Shown here piece by piece: positions 6,658 to 12,441 of a stretch of 12,441 nt of DNA. Positions within the stretch are counted from its first letter, which is position 1. Each line of letters begins with the position of its first letter. The translations under genes and the position numbers were made by a program. The stretch spans positions 1 to 12,441 of the forward strand of contig JAJYDZ010000015.1 of assembly GCA_021790415.1 (NCBI GenBank), given 5' to 3'. The notes beneath the pieces are model-generated. The model saw only the letters and a program-made list of their open reading frames with translations. It was not told the origin of the DNA and did not search any database. The DNA is from Thermoplasmata archaeon. Lineage in GTDB: Archaea; Thermoplasmatota; Thermoplasmata; Thermoplasmatales; Thermoplasmataceae.

Positions 6658-7566
6658 ATGTATCTGTTCTCGGGAACTGAGGTCAAATCACTGGAAAATG
6701 CATTATCTAATTTTCCTTCCCCGACATTAAGGGGCTGGAATAATTGGAAAAATTATACCAGACTACTCCAGATGAATATTTCGAATATTGTAAATACATA
6801 TTGCACTACTAATAGAAAAATTTACCAATTGAGTAGAGGTGTTGATTATGGACAATCAGAAGCAATGATATTGGGCTCGGCTGTGCATTCAGTCATTGAA
6901 AAAATATATGAAAAAGCAAAATTGAGGTTATTAAATCCTATAGATTTTCAAGAGTCGCTCGGAGGCTTAAAAGATGATAAATACTTAACTTACTTAATTT
7001 GGAATGGCGACAAGTTACAAGCATTGTTCGACCTATCATCAAATGAAGAAGAATATGAATCGAGACTTTCAGAAATTATCGAATTGATGAAAGAAATTGT
7101 AGATTTTGAAATCAAGAGACTTGAAGACCAAAAGCTATCTCGAGAGATCTTAATTTTAGATCTCGAAAAGTACGTAAATGGATTTCCACTTTCTATTGGA
7201 ACTGGTAAAATTGACGTTGTTTTTAGGTATGAAGAATCAATTGGGGTGGGAGACCTGAAAACGGGTAAAATCTGGGGGGATAACCATGACTCAAAAATTC
7301 AAATTACAATTTATGCAATGTTATTAGAATCCGAGTTGAAGAGAAACGTAGATTGGGGAGCTGTCATTTTTCCATTTGATTACGTGAATGGCACAAGAAC
7401 CTTGAGAAGAGAACCACTGAAAGTGATTTTTCCTATAACTACAGAACTCAGAGAAGAGGCATTAGAGAGATTAGATGAAATTGAAAAGTTGCTTTGTGAT
7501 GGAGCAGCACCAAAACTATGTTATAGGTGCAGAACTCAAACAATATGCCAAATGGGGGGTACCTAG
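6658..7566 (+). CDS. Cas4-like Fe-S PD-(D/E)XK nuclease, first gene of the Argonaute operon
   Basis: This 302-aa protein has the RecB/Cas4-type nuclease signature in order: Gly73-x3-His77 (GSAVH), Asp186 (GKIDVV), Asp199-Leu-Lys201 (GDLKTGK), and Gln215-x3-Tyr219 (QITIY). It also has the four cysteines of the Cas4/AddB iron-sulfur cluster: one N-terminal (Cys49, in YCTTNRKIY, the place of the Cas4 C-P-R-K segment) and three C-terminal, Cys288-x2-Cys291-x5-Cys297. Known enzymes of this class are Mg2+-dependent DNA exonucleases or endonucleases. At about 300 aa it is longer than a typical Cas4 (about 200 aa), the extra being a helical insertion at about 85-165. No cas1, cas2 or CRISPR array lies nearby, so this is not a CRISPR adaptation gene here. 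An AAAGGT Shine-Dalgarno (6644-6649) precedes the ATG. Its TAG is directly followed by the Argonaute GTG. It probably processes guides or degrades target DNA. Confidence 0.9.
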   Translation: MYLFSGTEVKSLENALSNFPSPTLRGWNNWKNYTRLLQMNISNIVNTYCTTNRKIYQLSRGVDYGQSEAMILGSAVHSVIEKIYEKAKLRLLNPIDFQESLGGLKDDKYLTYLIWNGDKLQALFDLSSNEEEYESRLSEIIELMKEIVDFEIKRLEDQKLSREILILDLEKYVNGFPLSIGTGKIDVVFRYEESIGVGDLKTGKIWGDNHDSKIQITIYAMLLESELKRNVDWGAVIFPFDYVNGTRTLRREPLKVIFPITTELREEALERLDEIEKLLCDGAAPKLCYRCRTQTICQMGGT

Positions 7567-9834
7567 GTGAATAAATTACTAACAAATATTTTTAAATCAC
7601 AAAACCTGAATAAGAATGGGGTGAAAATTGCTCTATTTAAAATTGTTGGCAACCTGGACGAAGAAAGGACTGAAAGGATAGGTTACTGGTTCAGCAGCCA
7701 ATACCACATGCCATCAACAGCTTATTCATATCAAGGCCAAAAATGCTTAGCGATTGCAACAGATCAGATTCTTCCACCTGAAATAATTGACGAGAAAGAC
7801 GAAGTGAAGCTTCAGTTGATTAAAAACCAACATTCGTTGTTGTTTGAAAATGAAAATGACAGATTAACAATTGAAAATCTAATGTATCGGTCTATTGAGG
7901 AGCATTTTAGAAAAACTAAGAAAAGTGAAATTTGGCTTCGCTATAGGATAAATAAAACATACTGTGAACAGGGGCATTTAAGCATAGATAAAAAATCCGG
8001 AGTTCAGCTGTTCCCGTGTTTCAATTTATATTCAGAATGCTTAAATGATACTTCGATTGCTATAGTAATTGATACATCTTCAACCCTTGTAGAGTCAAAA
8101 ACACTACTTGAAGCTTACAGAAGTTTAAGTCGGGCTGAGTTCGCTTCAAGGTATGATGGAAAAAATGTCCTCTTAACTGATGAAAGATGTCAGAAAAGAA
8201 CTAGGTATTTTGTGGGTGTAAAAGATGGCTATAATGTTGACTCCCTCATAGTTCATCCTTTTAGAGATGATACTACCAGAACATCTGTTAGAATCAAATT
8301 TATGAACTATAACGGTTTAACAAAAGTAGGTTTTGACCAGAATGAGCCTGTGGCAGAAATAAAGAATTTCAATGGGCAAGATGAGTCTGAGTATGTCCCT
8401 CTTAGTTGTATTCAGTATACTCCTGATTTAAATGAGTTAAAGGAAGACTATGATACGATTGACTTTTCCGATAACATTTATATATCTCCCAAGGAGAAAT
8501 TCAATAGGATAGTTAACTACCTTGACTATTTTGATGGAATTGTTTTTGGAAAGTATAAAAATCAAATAAAACTCTACTTTGAAAAACATCCAGTAGAAGC
8601 TAACAATGTTTTAGATCCTCCAGACTTGCAATTTCGAAATGGGTCGATCCTGGAAAGTAAGAAATCTAAAGATTCTAATAGTTTGAAATTTCAGAAGCTA
8701 AATGCTCTGAAGAGGCATGGCTATTATAAATCACCAGAATTAACCGAATTATTTGTCCTTCACAGAAGTTCTTTTGACATTCAGCTAAGTGAGAGGTTTA
8801 GGCGAGATCTCATTGCAGGCTTACAAGAATATAATCTTCCCTTTTCAGAGGAAAACGTAAGTATTAAATCTCACATAGATTCAATAAATGATTTGGAAAA
8901 ATTTATTCAAGGGTTAGACGAAGAAGTTACCATCGGGATTGTTCCAATTATAAATGATCGCTATCTTGAATATAAAAAAGTCAAAGAAGTTCTAAATAAA
9001 AATGATCTGCCATCCCAAGCCGTTAGAGAGGATTCATTACGGTCCTTTGATCCAAAGAAAGGGAAGTATAAAGGCTTGATACAAAATGTTGTCTCCGGAA
9101 TTATAACGAAATGCGACGGAATACCTTGGATTCTATCTGATAAACTATCCTCTGATCTTATTATTGGGATTGATAGCGGCGGAGAAAAAAATAAGAGAGC
9201 GTGGGCAACTGCTTATGTTTTTGATGAGCATGGGAAGAAGATTCATGTTAGGAGTCCAAATTTTTATTCAAAGGAAGGAATCCCTAAAGAGGAATTTAAA
9301 AAGCTGATTTTAGACGCAGTACAGTATAGATATAAGTTGTCTGGAGAAGCAAAAGAAGCACAGATAAAAGGCATAACAATACATCGGGACGGTTTCTTAA
9401 CTAAAACTGAAAGAGATGGTCTTGACTCTGCTATAACATTACTAAGAGCTGAAGGGAAACTGAGAGATGATTTCAATTGTGTTGCAGTTAATGTAAAGAA
9501 AGGATCTAACTTCAGGCTTTTCTCAGAAAATGAGGGAGTTGCGGAAAATCCTCCTATTGGCACATATTACATCTTGGATCAAAACCGAGCATTCTTATCT
9601 ACGACGGGTTTTCCACTTTTAAAAAAGCCTACTTCAAAACCTCTCTTGTTAGAGTTAGTGAATATTATTGGTATGCAGGATATTACAGAGGCCATAAGGG
9701 ACGTCTATTATTTAAGTGAATTGAATTGGGGGTCACCCACTTCCAACATTAAGCTTCCAATTACGATATATTACGCCGATAAAATGGTAGACTTTGCCGA
9801 TTTCGATTCAAAGCCTACTTACCTCCCGGTATAG
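7567..9834 (+). CDS. ago: Long prokaryotic Argonaute with intact catalytic tetrad
   Basis: Argonautes use short nucleic-acid guides to find and cut complementary targets. This 755-aa protein has the full long form: N-terminal domain and linker (about 1-170); a PAZ-like domain (about 175-290, with SVRIKFMNYNG, the NEPV strand and YVPLS as in PAZ cores); a MID domain (about 390-520); and PIWI (about 525-755). The MID pocket for the guide 5' end shows Tyr466-x3-Lys470, Gln484 (in LPSQAV) and Lys515 (ITKCDG), the canonical Y-K-Q-K set. In PIWI the catalytic residues appear as Asp536 (IIGIDSGG), Glu575 or Glu576 as the glutamate finger, Asp608 (IHRDGF) and Asp738 (YYADKM), a complete DEDD tetrad, so it should be a slicer. 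It starts with GTG right after the upstream TAG. GGGGGT (7555-7560) is the ribosome site, 6 nt upstream. Guide type (DNA or RNA) cannot be told. Confidence 0.95.
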   Translation: MNKLLTNIFKSQNLNKNGVKIALFKIVGNLDEERTERIGYWFSSQYHMPSTAYSYQGQKCLAIATDQILPPEIIDEKDEVKLQLIKNQHSLLFENENDRLTIENLMYRSIEEHFRKTKKSEIWLRYRINKTYCEQGHLSIDKKSGVQLFPCFNLYSECLNDTSIAIVIDTSSTLVESKTLLEAYRSLSRAEFASRYDGKNVLLTDERCQKRTRYFVGVKDGYNVDSLIVHPFRDDTTRTSVRIKFMNYNGLTKVGFDQNEPVAEIKNFNGQDESEYVPLSCIQYTPDLNELKEDYDTIDFSDNIYISPKEKFNRIVNYLDYFDGIVFGKYKNQIKLYFEKHPVEANNVLDPPDLQFRNGSILESKKSKDSNSLKFQKLNALKRHGYYKSPELTELFVLHRSSFDIQLSERFRRDLIAGLQEYNLPFSEENVSIKSHIDSINDLEKFIQGLDEEVTIGIVPIINDRYLEYKKVKEVLNKNDLPSQAVREDSLRSFDPKKGKYKGLIQNVVSGIITKCDGIPWILSDKLSSDLIIGIDSGGEKNKRAWATAYVFDEHGKKIHVRSPNFYSKEGIPKEEFKKLILDAVQYRYKLSGEAKEAQIKGITIHRDGFLTKTERDGLDSAITLLRAEGKLRDDFNCVAVNVKKGSNFRLFSENEGVAENPPIGTYYILDQNRAFLSTTGFPLLKKPTSKPLLLELVNIIGMQDITEAIRDVYYLSELNWGSPTSNIKLPITIYYADKMVDFADFDSKPTYLPV

Positions 9835-10830
9835 GTGCAAAATTATATGAAAGCGGATGAGTTAAAAATGACCTTTTTAGAGGGCTCTAAAAGAGGGCTT
9901 GAACTTCTTAAAGTAGATCTTAAAAATGCTTTAAATTGCAATGGGAACAAAGTTAACGTGGCGCTAATTGAGAAATACCTAGCAAAAATAGATCAAAAGG
10001 AAAAAATGTTTCTGACCCAGACAGAATCATCCATTAACATAAATGAAATAGACATTTCAGAACTTGAAACTGATATTACGTTACTTCTAGGAGACGTCGT
10101 GTTAAATAACAAAGATGAAGATAACCTATATTCAAATCTTAAAGAAATCTTTTATGATTGTGGTTATTATTTAGTTTTTTACCAGGCAAATATTTTAGAA
10201 ACTCCAGAATATACTATTTTTCCAGAAGTGATTTTTGTTGGTTTGCCAACTCGGATTTTACATGATAGGAAGTATTTTCCACTAGTTCTTCACGAAGCGG
10301 GACATAAAATATTGAAGGATGCGAGTTTCGCTGATTTCAGAGCAGCAATTAAATCAAAAGTAGAAAGTCTTGAGGAAAAAGCATTTCATTCAAGTAATTT
10401 GGATAAAGTAAACCAAAGACTCTTGAATAGTGCTAGGTATTACGAAAGAGTAAGCGAGCCATGGCTCTCAGAGTTGACGTCGGATATTTTTGGAGCTTAT
10501 ATGACGGGATTAAACTATGTTGAAGCTTTTGTTCTTTATCAGCTAAACAAGAGATACTTTGAATCTATCGACGACCATCCGACTAATAAAGTTCGGTACA
10601 TGTATTTGATTAGCTATTTGTCCAAAACTGAGCCATTTCTTAATTCATCTGCTGATTTTTCAAGCTTATTAAACTCAGACTATAAGGCCGATAAAAAATC
10701 AAAGCTGTTTACTGAACAACAATATCAAGAATTAATTTTAGGAGGTTTCGAACAGGAAATTCATAATAGAATTTGCTTGCAAGAAATCAAGAGTAAGATC
10801 AGAGACCTGGTCAAATCGAAGTTGAATTGA
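9835..10830 (+). CDS. HEXXH zinc metallopeptidase-like protein, third gene of the Argonaute operon
   Basis: This 331-aa protein has a gluzincin-type zinc protease signature. His153-Glu-Ala-Gly-His157 follows a hydrophobic strand (FPLVLHEAGH). About 56 residues later Glu213-x3-Asp217 in SELTSDIFGAY would supply the third zinc ligand, and H248-P249...R254 (DDHPTNKVRY) resembles the trailing motif of such proteins. The first 110 residues are mostly helical and acidic and probably form a separate N-terminal region. There is no signal peptide or membrane segment, so it should act in the cytoplasm. The GTG at 9835 directly follows the Argonaute TAG. An in-frame ATG at 9847 with TAGGTG 9 nt upstream is an alternative, four codons shorter. 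Tight coupling makes a role with the Argonaute likely, as a toxic effector, a switch cleaving a partner, or an immunity factor. The exact peptidase family is unknown to me. Confidence 0.85.
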   Translation: MQNYMKADELKMTFLEGSKRGLELLKVDLKNALNCNGNKVNVALIEKYLAKIDQKEKMFLTQTESSININEIDISELETDITLLLGDVVLNNKDEDNLYSNLKEIFYDCGYYLVFYQANILETPEYTIFPEVIFVGLPTRILHDRKYFPLVLHEAGHKILKDASFADFRAAIKSKVESLEEKAFHSSNLDKVNQRLLNSARYYERVSEPWLSELTSDIFGAYMTGLNYVEAFVLYQLNKRYFESIDDHPTNKVRYMYLISYLSKTEPFLNSSADFSSLLNSDYKADKKSKLFTEQQYQELILGGFEQEIHNRICLQEIKSKIRDLVKSKLN

Positions 10831-10840
10831 GATCTTCTAT

Positions 10841-10887
10841 TATTTTTTGGGTTGAAAGTTTCTACTTTGATTTTTTCCTTTTTCTTT
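10841..10887 (+). terminator. T-tract terminator of the Argonaute operon
   Basis: Several T runs (TTTTTT at 10843-10848, TTTTTT at 10871-10876, then CCTTTTTCTTT) follow within 60 nt of the last stop codon on the coding strand. There is no strong hairpin. This matches archaeal U-rich termination. Confidence 0.65.
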
Positions 10888-11146
10888 GATCATCAGTTAT
10901 CTCTTTAATTTAATGGTGACTTTGTATGTTCCACTATACACCCGTTTGCGGCGTTCTGATATACATTTAACAGGTATGCCGGAGTTAGTCTAAATTATGA
11001 AATGTGGATTATAAGTAGCATGATCGACGAGATCTTATAGAGTGGATAAAACCAGCTAGTTATAGCATTTAATTCATTAATGGTTGATCTTGATTATTGC
11101 ATAGTAAAAATTGACGATATCCAAACACTATTCTTTTACCATTATT
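10888..11146. other. Gene-free interval between Argonaute operon and tRNA
   Basis: I see no supported gene here. A short GC-richer patch (about 10935-10990) stands out from the AT-rich surroundings. It carries a 26-codon plus-strand reading from the ATG at 10913 to a TAA at 10993, and a similarly short open stretch on the minus strand. Neither has a ribosome site or a recognisable protein. It could be the scar of a lost gene or mobile element, or simply spacer DNA. Confidence 0.35.
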
Positions 11147-11154
11147 AAAAAAAA
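11147..11154 (-). terminator. T8 tract downstream of tRNA-Pro
   Basis: Eight consecutive T on the minus strand lie about 60 nt beyond the tRNA 3' end, and could end its primary transcript. Confidence 0.35.
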
Positions 11155-11214
11155 CACTTTCGGCATAAAGGAATGAATTAAACTTGAATTGTGAAATATA
11201 TCTTACATTATTAG

Positions 11215-11287
11215 TGGGCCTGCCCGGATTTGGACCGGGGTCGCCAACTCCCGAAGCTGGTAGGATACCAAACTACCCCACAGACCC
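11215..11287 (-). tRNA. tRNA-Pro (anticodon CGG)
   Basis: The minus strand folds into a 73-nt cloverleaf. The acceptor stem GGGTCTG/CAGGCCC (one G-T pair) carries discriminator A73. The D arm has GG in its loop. The anticodon stem CCAGC/GTTGG (one G-T) encloses the loop TTCGGGA with anticodon CGG, reading the proline codon CCG. The variable loop is 4 nt and the T stem is CCCGG/CCGGG. There is no intron, and the 3' CCA is not encoded. The T loop reads TCCAAAT rather than the usual TTCAAAT. The 3' end points toward the Argonaute operon, the side where tRNA-targeting integrative elements insert. Confidence 0.93.
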
Positions 11288-11310
11288 AGTTTACAGGCTA
11301 TTTTTAGACT

Positions 11311-11320
11311 GGATATAATG
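11311..11320 (-). promoter_or_regulatory. TATA box of tRNA-Pro
   Basis: CATTATATCC on the minus strand is centred about 28 nt from the tRNA 5' end at 11287, the expected archaeal spacing for transcription starting a couple of nucleotides before the mature tRNA. Confidence 0.5.
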
Positions 11321-11395
11321 TTTTCAATCTTCAATAAGCTTGATCTAACCGTTCTTCGAGGACAATAATTAATATTTCTTCGTCATAGGTAAAGC

Positions 11396-12322
11396 ATGAT
11401 CTATTTAGTGACTGTATCCAAAAAAGTAAAAGTTGAAGACCAACATATCAGAGTGGATCTGGCATGGGACCTTTTCCTTCCTGGATCCGAGGGTGATTTA
11501 CCCGAAGAGAAGGTTCAGGACATTGATATGCTCAAGAACTGGCTATGGCGCCAACTTGGAAGGAAACTAGGTTATTTGAAGAAGGACAAAACCGTCCCTA
11601 TCACCGTTTTGTTGCCTAAATTATCCAAGGCAGGACTTGATTTTGTTATCCGAACATGTTCTTTCTGGTCAGATGAGATCTACCTGTTACCTGAATCTAA
11701 AGGGACAGCGAGCAAGAACCTCTGGACTGCGCCTGTTGTCAATGTCTTTGACGTTCCTGGAAAGAGCGATTCATTATCGAAGCTCACATCATTGCACCAT
11801 AGAGCATTGCATTCGCTGCTGTCACCAATACTTGGCTCTACAAAATCCAATATCAGAACGTATCTCATACCACCTGGAATGACATTTGCAAGGTATCACA
11901 GTCACACAGCCAGGGAGGAGTTCTACCTGGTTTTAGAGGGCAAAGGCAGCGTGAGAATAGGAGCACATAAGCTGGAAGTCAATAAGGGAGACCTTATTTC
12001 AAAACCGACAGGTCCGGATCTTGCTACACAATTCCTTGCAGATCTAGGCCAGGATCTGAGAATCCTGGATGTCGAGGTTTGGCCGGATCTGGACAAGAGA
12101 TCGAAGGATCTCGTTCATTATCCGGACAATGGAGAGCTCGACCTTTTTGGCGAAGGCTGGAACATAATGATCCCTGATGAAGCCATCCATGGAGTTGAAG
12201 ACAGTATGAAGAACTACGAGGTCGGTTATTTTAGGCACATTGACGGATCTTGGGAGCCTCGCGATGTTCCGGGCTTTCCAAAGAGGAAAAAGGAAAAAAA
12301 TACCAGAAAAAAAGAGAAATAA
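11396..12322 (+). CDS. Cupin-domain protein with unrecognised N-terminal domain
   Basis: The C-terminal half of this 308-aa protein is a cupin barrel. Motif 1 runs from Pro160-Gly161 through His168-x-His170 and Glu174 to Gly182 (PPGMTF, YHSHTAREE), giving the first metal ligands. Motif 2 is recognisable (Gly198-Asp199, Pro204-Thr-Gly206), but the usual histidine is replaced by Leu209, so metal binding may be weak or different. The N-terminal 150 residues have no motif I recognise. The C-terminus is a basic tail rich in Lys and Glu (from about 296). AGGT (11387-11390) sits 5 nt before the ATG. It is divergent from the tRNA, and its codon use looks less AT-biased than the Argonaute operon, so it probably belongs to the core chromosome. 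Cupins cover isomerases, dioxygenases and sugar-binding proteins, so the activity cannot be assigned. Confidence 0.85.
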   Translation: MIYLVTVSKKVKVEDQHIRVDLAWDLFLPGSEGDLPEEKVQDIDMLKNWLWRQLGRKLGYLKKDKTVPITVLLPKLSKAGLDFVIRTCSFWSDEIYLLPESKGTASKNLWTAPVVNVFDVPGKSDSLSKLTSLHHRALHSLLSPILGSTKSNIRTYLIPPGMTFARYHSHTAREEFYLVLEGKGSVRIGAHKLEVNKGDLISKPTGPDLATQFLADLGQDLRILDVEVWPDLDKRSKDLVHYPDNGELDLFGEGWNIMIPDEAIHGVEDSMKNYEVGYFRHIDGSWEPRDVPGFPKRKKEKNTRKKEK

Positions 12323-12345
12323 GCCATCCTTGCACTTTACCATTC

Positions 12346-12354
12346 TTTTTTTTT
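12346..12354 (+). terminator. T9 terminator after the cupin gene
   Basis: Nine consecutive T start 23 nt after the TAA of the cupin gene, with no hairpin. This is a typical archaeal intrinsic stop. I see no further gene in the rest of the window (12355-12441). Confidence 0.65.
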
Positions 12355-12441
12355 ACGAGTCTGCCTTTGCTTCTTAACAAGAGAATTGCCTGTTTCGCAG
12401 AACTCTTTAGATGTTTTTCATAAAGCATATGAACCTATCAC

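Noticed and set aside
9264..9563. 99-codon minus-strand frame inside the Argonaute gene
   Set aside because: It is antisense to the conserved PIWI coding region, including the D608 motif.
7567..9834. Short Argonaute or PIWI-RE protein
   Set aside because: The protein has N-terminal and PAZ-like regions before MID and PIWI and a canonical DEDD arrangement, which is the long Argonaute form.
6658..10830. CRISPR-Cas locus suggested by the Cas4-like protein
   Set aside because: No repeat array, cas1 or cas2 is present, and the partner gene is clearly an Argonaute.
11637..11882. 81-codon plus-strand frame within the cupin gene
   Set aside because: It is out of frame inside a continuous, motif-bearing cupin gene.
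12231..12428. 65-codon minus-strand open frame overlapping the cupin 3' end
   Set aside because: It runs through the T9 terminator and the low-complexity end of the cupin gene, which accounts for its Lys and Phe runs. No ribosome site or known protein supports it.

Overview
The window looks like part of an archaeal chromosome. The evidence is AT-rich TATA-box-like elements about 26 nt upstream of likely starts, T-tract terminators without strong hairpins, a tRNA-Pro gene without an encoded CCA, heavy use of AGA/AGG (Arg) and ATA (Ile) codons, and an archaeal-looking Argonaute. A Thermoplasmata-type host is my guess from overall protein character. It is an inference, not a demonstrated assignment.

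Layout, left to right. (1) Positions 1-4088, minus strand: a type I restriction-modification operon read hsdM (4088-2070), hsdS (2073-700), hsdR (657 to beyond the left edge, N-terminal 219 codons only). (2) 4089-4485: gene-free, with the possible hsdM promoter and perhaps a decayed coding remnant. (3) 4486-5868, minus strand: a coupled two-gene unit, a small PD-(D/E)XK-type nuclease candidate followed by a 306-aa protein I do not recognise. (4) 5998-6420, minus strand: a small zinc-ribbon protein ending in a GHGSAK-type tail. (5) 6436-6657: a divergent promoter region with two inverted repeats. (6) 6658-10830, plus strand: a tight three-gene operon encoding a Cas4-like Fe-S PD-(D/E)XK nuclease, a full-length Argonaute with an intact DEDD catalytic tetrad, and an HEXXH zinc metallopeptidase-like protein. 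(7) 10831-11214: gene-free. (8) 11215-11287, minus strand: tRNA-Pro(CGG), with its 3' end facing the island. (9) 11396-12322, plus strand: a cupin-domain protein, probably a housekeeping gene outside the island.

The region reads as a defence island bounded on one side by a tRNA gene. The most interesting unit is 6658-10830. There is no gap between its genes; both junctions are a TAG stop followed at once by a GTG start, so the three proteins are very probably made together. A reasonable model is that the Argonaute supplies guide-directed recognition and cleavage of foreign nucleic acid. The Cas4-like nuclease could generate or trim guides or degrade targets, and the metallopeptidase could act as an effector or processing enzyme. 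A protease encoded with a catalytically complete long Argonaute and a Cas4-like nuclease is not one of the pAgo arrangements I know well, and it is the candidate for a new system. The adjacent nuclease, unknown and zinc-ribbon genes may be a separate defence module or accessory parts. Their link to the Argonaute operon is positional only.
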